The translations under genes and the position numbers were made by a program. 12,627 nucleotides of DNA from Candidatus Diapherotrites archaeon CG08_land_8_20_14_0_20_34_12 (lineage in GTDB: Archaea > Iainarchaeota > Iainarchaeia > Iainarchaeales > 0-14-0-20-34-12), in contig PEXL01000003.1 in NCBI GenBank assembly GCA_002779065.1, positions 814 through 13,440 on the forward strand, written 5' to 3'. This document shows, piece by piece, positions 1 through 8,000 of this stretch; within the stretch, counting starts at the first letter, position 1, and each line of letters starts with the position of its first letter. The notes beneath the pieces were generated by a model. The model was not told where the DNA came from. It searched no databases and was given only the letters and a program-made list of their open reading frames with translations.

Positions 1-577
1 TGATATAAAAAGTCCCATTGCAGGAATCAAGCGGAGAAGTTAAAGTGCAGTCCCCTACTGGCTCTAAAAATTCCTTTCTTGGAATTTGCGGAGCTGGATT
101 TGTTAATCCATCTTCAAACATGCTGTACAGCATCAATTTTTTCAGGGCATCTTTTGCTTTCTGCTCATTAAACCCTTCTGCATAAACCTTGTAATCCCCA
201 ATGTCATAGCTAATATTTGCAATATATGCTTCTGTTGCATTTGCAAACTCGTCAGCAAATGATGTTGAAAAATATGATTTAATAAATTCATCTCTCATTA
301 AATCATAATTTATTGCAGTATCTAGTTCAAATGTTACCTTGTTAGATTGCATAAAATAATTGTTAATCACCCACCGGATTCTGAAATTAACTAATTGAGT
401 AACATTCTCCCTGACAGTTTCAGAAACAGCATTTATTTTTTCCTCATTTGCAATATTCTGCAGGGTGTTTTTTGTGCTGCTCTCTGTCTGAATCATTGTA
501 TTAATTAATAGGCCTGTAAGCAGAATCAGTATGATTGCCACCAATGCAGTAAAAAGATTAAAGCCCTTAGAATTCAT
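1..577 (-). CDS. Partial pilin-like secreted protein with prepilin-type N-terminus (C-terminus beyond the window)
   Basis: An open frame starts with ATG at 577 and stays open to the left edge, giving 192 residues with no stop, so the C-terminus is missing. Residues 1-5 are a short charged leader ending K4-G5. A hydrophobic stretch of about 20 residues starting at F6 (FNLFTALVAIILILL...) follows, then a soluble domain. This K-G|F layout matches class III (type IV prepilin) signals cleaved by PibD/FlaK-type prepilin peptidases. The Glu typical at position +5 of bacterial pilins is Thr10 here. The ectodomain is rich in Asn, Glu and aromatic residues and has Cys177 and Cys186, a possible disulfide. 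No Shine-Dalgarno sequence precedes the ATG, and a TATA-like AT tract lies about 35 bases upstream, so the leader is probably very short. It may be a minor pilin or an anchored pseudopilin-like surface protein; no named family was recognised. Confidence 0.8.
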   Translation of the reverse strand, partial: MNSKGFNLFTALVAIILILLTGLLINTMIQTESSTKNTLQNIANEEKINAVSETVRENVTQLVNFRIRWVINNYFMQSNKVTFELDTAINYDLMRDEFIKSYFSTSFADEFANATEAYIANISYDIGDYKVYAEGFNEQKAKDALKKLMLYSMFEDGLTNPAPQIPRKEFLEPVGDCTLTSPLDSCNGTFYI

Positions 578-606
578 AGTATTTCTATATTGTTAAGGTT
601 CTTCTG

Positions 607-618
607 AATAAAAATTTA
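607..618 (-). promoter_or_regulatory. Possible TATA element for the pilin-like gene
   Basis: An AT-only tract (ATAAATTTTTAT on the minus strand) sits in the 75-base gap between the ATPase stop and the pilin-like start. Its centre is about 35 bases upstream of the ATG at 577, which would place transcription start near 586 and give a leader of about 8 bases. No Shine-Dalgarno sequence is visible. The tract is simple enough to occur by chance in this AT-rich DNA. Confidence 0.35.
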
Positions 619-652
619 TGTTTGATATGGCTGGGGAAGGAGGCTGAAAAAG

Positions 653-1924
653 CTATTTTGTTTTGAGTTCATTTTCCAATAACCATCCCCATACTGGTTT
701 TATTGTTATTCTTTTGTTTTGGCTGATTATTTCCTGTTCTTGTTCGAGTGTAAGTATCAAGCCAGTAGTTGCTTTGGTTTTTTGCATTGCTTCAATTAGG
801 CCTTTTATTTCCCGTTCTTTGTTTTCGTTGCCAAGTTCGTAGCACACCTGGATTGCCTGTTTTTCTGTTGGAATAACAAAATCAGTTTCAGTATTTCTTC
901 CACAGTAGTAATAAAACTCTTTTCCGAGCCTTTTTAAGTGAATAGCCACAGTATTTTCCAGTAATGCACCTTTCCTTTCAGTAATGTTTGGGGTGTTTTT
1001 TGTTATTATTCCATTATCAACGCAGTAAATTTTTTTTGGGTTCTTATCAAATACCTTTATTTTCTTCTCAAACCTTTGGACTGTAAAAACAATATATGTT
1101 TCTTCTGCATATCCAATATATTTTTGCACAGTATTGGCGCTTTTTATGTTGAAATTGTTTTTTATGGAGCGATAGGTTATTGGATTTGCAGCATTAGCTA
1201 TTAAAAATTTTAGGATTATCTTGAGTTCATTTGGCTTTCGTATGTTATATCTGCTTGCAATGTCCTTTTGGATTATATCTGTTAGTACTGTCTTTAGTAT
1301 TGCTTCGTTTGAAAAAACAGCTACTTCTGGCATCCCCCCTGTTATAAGATATTCTTTGAATATTTTTGAGAGCAATGCTTTTTGTTCAGTGGAATATGCT
1401 CCTTTATTTGGAATGGCTATATTTTTTGCTTTCAAGAATTCAGTGAAAGAAAAGGGATAAAGCTCCAAGTCAACATGCCTTCCAGTCAAATGAGTCCCAA
1501 GTTCTTTGCTTAACAAATTTGCGTTCGAACCAGTAATAAAAACTTTGTAGCCTTGCCTTAAGATTCTGTTGACGAACAATTCCCATCCTTCAATATTTTG
1601 GATTTCATCAAAGAAGGCATTCTTTTTGTTCCCAAACATTTCGATTAAGGTTTCCATTAATGCCTGAAAATCTTCGGATTTGAACCCCTCTATCCTTTCA
1701 TCATCAAAGTTGAAGTAAAAAAAACCATTATCAAACTTAACCTTGACTAATTGTTTTAACAAAAAGCTTTTGCCGCATCTTCTTACTCCTTTGACAACAA
1801 AAGCAGATGCCCCAATATATGAAACAGCAGCAGGAAAGATAGTCCTTGGTACTGAATTTTCTAGCAAATCAAGCTCTTTTAATTGGTCAGCAATTACTGT
1901 CCTTAAAATGTTCTTTGAAATCAT
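653..1924 (-). CDS. AAA-family ATPase with C-terminal DUF4143 domain
   Basis: A 423-residue protein of the AAA_14/DUF4143 type, a common prokaryotic family whose cellular role is poorly defined. The Walker A motif is GVRRCGKS (residues 46-53), Walker B is NAFFDE (102-107), and a sensor-like TGSNANLLS follows at 131-139. The GRHVDLELYPFSF segment (148-160) and YLITGGMPEV (192-201) are typical of the family. A helical, probably winged-helix-like middle (about 205-290) leads to the DUF4143 part, with LLENTVAIHL at 321-330 and a nuclease-like core at 340-370. In that core the usual D...ExK pattern reads ETDFVI...IQVCYEL, so the catalytic Lys of active PD-(D/E)xK enzymes is Cys361 and nuclease activity is doubtful. 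The ATG at 1924 lies about 27 bases from a TATA box, which supports this start and a leaderless mRNA. It appears to be a single-gene unit, unrelated in function to the surface genes around it. Confidence 0.9.
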   Translation of the reverse strand: MISKNILRTVIADQLKELDLLENSVPRTIFPAAVSYIGASAFVVKGVRRCGKSFLLKQLVKVKFDNGFFYFNFDDERIEGFKSEDFQALMETLIEMFGNKKNAFFDEIQNIEGWELFVNRILRQGYKVFITGSNANLLSKELGTHLTGRHVDLELYPFSFTEFLKAKNIAIPNKGAYSTEQKALLSKIFKEYLITGGMPEVAVFSNEAILKTVLTDIIQKDIASRYNIRKPNELKIILKFLIANAANPITYRSIKNNFNIKSANTVQKYIGYAEETYIVFTVQRFEKKIKVFDKNPKKIYCVDNGIITKNTPNITERKGALLENTVAIHLKRLGKEFYYYCGRNTETDFVIPTEKQAIQVCYELGNENKEREIKGLIEAMQKTKATTGLILTLEQEQEIISQNKRITIKPVWGWLLENELKTK

Positions 1925-1946
1925 ACTAAAATAGTGTACAAACTAG

Positions 1947-1956
1947 TATTTAAATA
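1947..1956 (-). promoter_or_regulatory. TATA box of the ATPase gene (leaderless mRNA predicted)
   Basis: The sequence TATTTAAATA is centred about 27 bases upstream of the A of the ATG at 1924. This is the spacing expected if transcription starts at or next to the start codon in archaea. No Shine-Dalgarno sequence lies between it and the ATG, consistent with leaderless translation. The box is nearly palindromic, so direction is inferred from the gene. Confidence 0.6.
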
Positions 1957-1995
1957 TTGCTTATTATAATGAGCAATAATGCGTAATATTGCTCA
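1955..1995. promoter_or_regulatory. Operator-like cluster of three ATTGCTYA repeats
   Basis: Three copies of an 8-base motif alternate in orientation: ATTGCTTA at 1956-1963, TGAGCAAT at 1970-1977 and ATTGCTCA at 1988-1995. The first two form an inverted repeat of ten bases per arm (1955-1964 with 1969-1978) with one mismatch and a 4-base spacer. The second and third form another, perfect over eight bases. The cluster abuts and slightly overlaps the upstream side of the ATPase TATA box, where a regulator would affect TBP/TFB binding. The regulator is unknown. Confidence 0.45.
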
Positions 1996-2048
1996 ATACA
2001 ATAATCACCTAATTTTATGAAAATAGCCAAATTCGCAGGGTTAGCGGT

Positions 2049-2058
2049 GAATGAAAAA
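2049..2058 (-). terminator. Possible oligo-T terminator after the giant gene
   Basis: On the minus strand the TAA stop of the giant gene is followed at once by a run of five T (TTTTTCATT). Archaeal transcription often ends at such T tracts without a hairpin. The run is short, so this is only a candidate. Confidence 0.3.
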
Positions 2059-5000
2059 TTACTTTATCTGGTATGCTTTCATCCTGTTGTAATTGCTTTT
2101 CACTGCAGATACAAAAGCAGTTGCATCAGGGATAAGGCTGTGTTTATATGCAGGAAGCATTCCATTATAATATTCAGTTAAAGCAGCATCATCTATATTT
2201 CCTGTTTTCAAAACACTTAATCTTGTTAATTCATATGCAGCGCAATCAAAGTCAAGTTGTGCATTATTCTTCTCTACTTTTCTGAATGGCAAACTGCTTG
2301 CTCCGCACCCAGCAATATAATCTACCTTTCCGTCTGCATCAGTATCAACATTTGGGGCTGTTGCAACAGTTCCTTTAAATGTTCCAAAGCCTGAAGCAGC
2401 AATCGCCACACTTGATAATAATGCTTCATTCATTTCAGTAGTTGCATTATACTTCTTTGCATTTGAAACAGATAAAATTAATTCTGCTTCATGCTGTTTA
2501 TATGGGTCAAATGCAGGATCTGTTGATGGGACATTCAATCCGCCGAAATATGGTTTAACATCCTTATATGCTCCGGTACAATCTCCAGCAATTATCTCGC
2601 TTACTGTGTCCGGTTTTTTATCTGCTCTTTTCAAACAAATATGTGGCTGGCCTTTTTGGTCTATTGCAACAGTTGCCACTACAGATGTTCCCTTTCTAAT
2701 ATCCGGATCGCTGCAACTTGCACCAATATCTGTTTTTGGATCTATTTTTCCGTCACCATCAATATCTACCGCAGGACTCTGGTCAGTATGCACAACAGGC
2801 ATTCCTTGATATTGCTCTTGAGTCATATCCTGATATGTCGGTTTAAATCCTAAATAATAACCTGCTAAATTTGAAGCTAATCCGCATCCTAATCCTAAAC
2901 CCATATCTAGCCAGAAGCCAGGCTTTGCCAGCATTTTTAAGAAATTCTTTGGCTTTATTTTCTTCCACCATTTTCCTTCAGTGCCAGTTATTGCTTTGCT
3001 TGCTTCCCCACCTTCAGTAAGTGCTTTTTTCACTGCATCTTCAGCTCTCTTACTTGCATCTCCCAATTCACTTAATTTCATCTTTACAACTTTTCCTTCT
3101 GCATCAGTTACCTCTACCATAAGGTCGCCTAATCTTGCCAGCATAGCATCATCAAAGAGTGTTGCCATTCCAGCTCCCCCTTTAGTTATGGCGGCTCCCA
3201 TCGCAGTTCTTGGGAATTTAGCGGTTACTTTACTGCCTGCAGCACTTGTGGCATCTATTACCAGGCTATCAATTTTCAATTTTTTAATATCAATCTTTAC
3301 CCCTTCCTTAACCTTTAATACTGCACTAAGTAAATCTTTCAATGCTTTGTCTGCTGTATCTGCTGCAGCAACCTTTCCTTCTGCAATTAATAAAGGCGTG
3401 GCTTCAGCTTTAAATGCAGCAACAAGGTTTGCCCTTTCAACACCAACTATCTTTGCACCTGCCCGGCTTTCTAATTGTTGCAGCATTTTTTCTGCAAGAA
3501 GGTCTGCTTCAGATTCTGCAGCTTCTCTAAGGAAGTCATCATATAATGTAGCAGCCCTTGCATTATCCCCTGCAACTAAAGCATCTTGTATATCTTTAAG
3601 TCTTCCAGGATTTGCTAATGTTTTTTGCGTAGCACCCTTTGCAATTGATTCCAAGGTGGGTTTTTCCATTGCGTTTGTTACAATATTTCCTACTACATCA
3701 GCAGGAGCATGTATTCCCTTCAATAAGTCTTCTACCGCTATGCCTAATTTTGGGCTTAATGTTTTTAATGCAGCCAAATCAAATTTGCCTGCAACTTTAC
3801 TTGCATTAACTATTTCAGTAGACATTACATCAAATGCTGTTTTATCTATCCCACCGGTAGCTCCATTTATTATCTGTGCTATGGATTCTTGCGTCAATCT
3901 TGCTGGTTTTGAATACCAACTATTTGCCGCAGTTTTTACTGCATCCTTAATTTTTTGCCTGTAAATTTTCTCAAATTCAGCAAGCACTGATTTTGGTGCT
4001 TTGCCATCAAATAATTCTTTATTAAATGATTTTTGCGCTTTTTTGAATATATTATCTGCTACATTGCTATAATTCTTTGTGCTAAGGAATGAATTATATC
4101 TATAAATCTCTTGTACAAGAGTAGCGGTAGCAGCTCCAGCAATTGAAGATCCTAATAATGTTCTATATTGATCTTCAGTCATTGAACCAGCGGTCATCAA
4201 TTGCAATTGTGATTCAGGGGATATTCCTGGCCCACCTAATGCTTGTGAAGGATCTGGTATTGGTTTAAATAAATCAACAATCTTTTCAGCAGAATCCCTT
4301 ACTGTTGCATTATCATGCCCATAATAAGTTATTGCTGCAGGAGCAATGCAGTCTCCCAAAACACCAGTAATTGCACCAAATATTGGCCCACCTCTCCACC
4401 ATCCAATAGCAGCATTACATAAACCAGAGGCCCAGGCACAATGCATTGTGTATTTTGCTAAAGAAGTATTAAACTTTTCCTGTTCTTTCTGCTGCATATA
4501 TGGGACATTTGGAATTGTTGCGCCAGCTGCTAGAACCGGGGGCAAAGGGGTTCCAGATGCATCTGTTTCCATTGAAACATAAGTAGCTAATTTACTAATT
4601 GGCACGGAATCAGCAGAATTGCAATTCCATGCTACCTGTGGAATATAGAATTCTTTCTTCTGGCCTTTTCCCATTTTCTTATATTCTTCCCTCAATCTTT
4701 TCATCAGAGTAACAGGATCAATTCCACAATCTTCAATCTTAATTATTGCTTCATTACTTTCCATCTTTGCTATTGTTGTGCTTCTTGCCTTAATTGTAAT
4801 CTGTGTTCCTGTAGCTAAATTAACCTTTTCATCAGTGCTTAAAACACAGAATTTAATTATATGATAAAATTCTCCTTTCTCTCCTTTGTCAGATAATTTA
4901 ATTACGTCTCCGCTTCCAACATCAGTGTATTCCCTTAATTTTTTGCCTTTGTTATCCTTGAAGTATGCTTCCTTCAATCCTGATTTATTGTCTAAAGAGC

Positions 5001-8000
5001 CCCAATTTGAATGCAATTCTAATTCTGTATCTTTTATGATGCCAACAACATTAAAATCAACACAGCTTTCCTGCTTGAATAAAAGCCCAAGTTTTTGTTC
5101 CTTTGGCCTTATCACCAAAGATTCAATCCCTTTAGGCAGATTCTTTACCAGTAAATAATCGCCCTGTTCTGAAATGCAGCCGGTGAATTTCTGCGATACA
5201 ATTGTTTTTATTGCAGCAGCTATCTCGGCCAATATCTGTTTCTTCTTCTCAGGATCTGCAACATTCAAATAGTCCTTATTTACTGTAACAACAATTTCTC
5301 TTTTGTCTGCACTATCCGGGGAATACCCGGGGTCAATTGCAATTTTCATTAAAGTTCCTTCAGTATTTCCTAAAGTAACCCTTACTTTGTTTGAATTGAA
5401 TTCACCAAATCTTTTCTCGCTGTTGAATAAATTTCTTGAGAATTCCAAAGCAATATTTTTCATATCCTGCTTGTTTTCCTGTGCCAATCCCTGCTCAGTC
5501 AGGCTTACTGTCCCTAACCAGGTATTGTATGAATTTTCAGGGTCTAATCCCAAATCCTTTGGCAGGAAATTAAGCGTATTATAAACACGGGGCAGGCATT
5601 CATCAGTAACTGCATCCTTTTCCACCCTGATTATTACAGCTAAATCATCTTCAGTTAATTTATTTCCTATTCTTTGCGCCCCTCCTGTTATTGTTACTTT
5701 ATATTTTCCGCAGCCCATCATGTTTGAACTTACCAAAACTGTCCTTGTTTCAAATGCAGAACTCAAATCTTCGGCAGTTATATCCCTTGTTCTCATTACA
5801 AATCCTTTGAGATTCAAATAGCTTTCTTTTTCCATTACCGCTTGCAATAAATCTTCGGTAACTGCATCATTCTGCAGGAATACGTTGAAGAATGAAGAAG
5901 ATATTCCTAATTCAGTAAATGTGCAAAAGTCAGTTTTTGCACAATTGAAATTGCGGGCATCATTCTGCCCATCCTTGATTCTCTTTTTAACAAGATTAAC
6001 CTTGCTATCCGCTCTTTTCAAAAGGAAAGCAGACATAGCCTTTGCATCACAATATCCTTCAGCACAATCCTTTTCATTTATTAAAGGATATTTGACAGCC
6101 ATTGTTTTTCCTTCTTTATTGCAGATAGGCAAATTCTCTGCCAAGGTAGATTTTCCTTTTGCTGCAAATTTCTTCCCAAGCACGACAGTAATATTTAATG
6201 GCGCTGAATATGTAAATTGCTGGCTTCTTGCCAATAATCCTTTTATCTTTGTCTGCAATGGGCTTTCTCCGGTACTATAATCTCCGCCTTTTTCAAGCAC
6301 AAGCTGTGCGCTTACCTTCTGCCCGGCCATAATAATTTTTGATGGGAGTGATAAAGATAATTTATTTGCACCCAAGTTTGTTGTTTCAGGTGTTAATGCA
6401 GTTACTTCTTCTGCACAGGCATTATAAATTTCCAATTCTTTTGTCATTACCCCTTCTTTAGATTCTTCACTTTCAAAATTTAATGCTTCTTTTTCTGTTA
6501 CCCTTAAACATTCCGTCCCTGTGAAATATAACCATATATCTACAACTTTTAATGGGTAATCCCTTCCTTCAATATTTCCCAAAATCATAACCTTTGCGTT
6601 AAGCGGGCCTTTTTTCAAGTCTTTAATTGAAGAGGCTTTTGCAGTAATTGTTGCGGGCGGGGATAATTCCTGCCCAGGCAATAATGTCATATTTTGTGTA
6701 TACTGCGGATTTAAATAACCATAATTGCTTCCAGCAGGCATTCCAGTGTTGTACATCTGATTCATTGAGTTATAATATGTTTGTGCCTGATCCCCTGTTT
6801 CCCATGGATTTGGATTTGCCATGTAATTCTGAACATAATTAGAAACATCAACAAATACTGCCTGCGGCTTGTTTAATGTTGCAAATCTAATATACTTAAT
6901 TGGTTTTTCCCCAACATTTCTCATATAAAGCTGGGCATTTGCTTCCCATTTATTTTCCTTCTCATTCAGCCACATCACAATGTTGTTATTTGTTATCAAC
7001 AAATATAATGGGTGCCTCAAAATCACGATCAAAGGAATACTCCTTGTTAATTGCGCTGCTTTAAAATAAACCTTGTATGTTTGCTGCAATGCCTGTGAAT
7101 ATAACCTGTCAATTTTATTAATTGCTGTTAATTCAATTTCTTTTTCTTCCCCTGCGTTTAATGTAAAAGCCGGGGCTCCAATATCCAACTGGGCACTGTC
7201 TTTCAGCCCTTCAATATCTGCTTTCAGGTTTAAGGCTTCCTTGCATTTATTGGTTAATTTTACCTTTTCCTTTCCCTGTGTCCCTGCTGTTCCAACCAAT
7301 GAAAATGTCACTTGTTTTTGTTCTATCTCCAAGCAATCCTCTTCCAATTCTTTATTGTAAGTCACAATTAATTTTGTGGTTGCCTGCACAGGGAAAAATC
7401 CATTTACCATTCCCCTGATTATCAATTCAGCTTCTGAATGTATTCTTGATTCTTTATCCCCCTTATATGTAACAGATAAATCAAACATTCCTTTCTTTTC
7501 AGCATCAATTGCTGCCATTGGCGCCATTTTGACACCCAAATTTTCATCAAATTCACTGTCTGTTTTCAATTCATATGTAATATTTGTAATATTAAAGATG
7601 CTTTTATTTTCAACCTGCAATTTTTCTGCCTTAACCATTACCGCATAAGGCAAATTCACTTTAATTTCGGGCTGTACATATAACAAATCATCCCTTGAAA
7701 CAAGAATATCTTTTACTGCTTTCTTATACTTTGGATGGTTTATTTCTACCTTATACAATCCTGCCTGCAATCCAGAACCGGCAGCATACTCCCCATTACT
7801 TCCTTTATCCTTTGTCCCATTCCCTATAATTGTGTTTACAGTTTTTCCCTTATCATCACTAATTGCAACAGTAAGATTCTCCATTAATTTTCCGGTATTG
7901 GCGTCGCTTACAATAATCCAGAATGGTTTTCCCAAAGCTATTGCATCAGGTTTTGTTTTAATATTAAGAATTCCTTCCTCAGTTATATTGAGCAATAATT

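Noticed and set aside
2017..2181. Plus-strand frame of about 54 codons starting in the ATPase-giant gene gap
   Set aside because: It has no Shine-Dalgarno sequence, most of it is antisense to the end of the giant gene, and its product resembles no family.
2840..2885. The giant protein's C-terminal hydrophobic segment as an archaeosortase sorting signal
   Set aside because: It is about 260 residues from the C-terminus, whereas sorting signals lie at the extreme C-terminus followed only by a short basic tail.
2981..3964. A 327-codon plus-strand open frame
   Set aside because: It lies antisense to the Ala-rich part of the giant gene, codes an Ala/Ser/Phe-rich product with no recognisable motif, and arises because Ala/Leu-rich coding gives few stops on the opposite strand.
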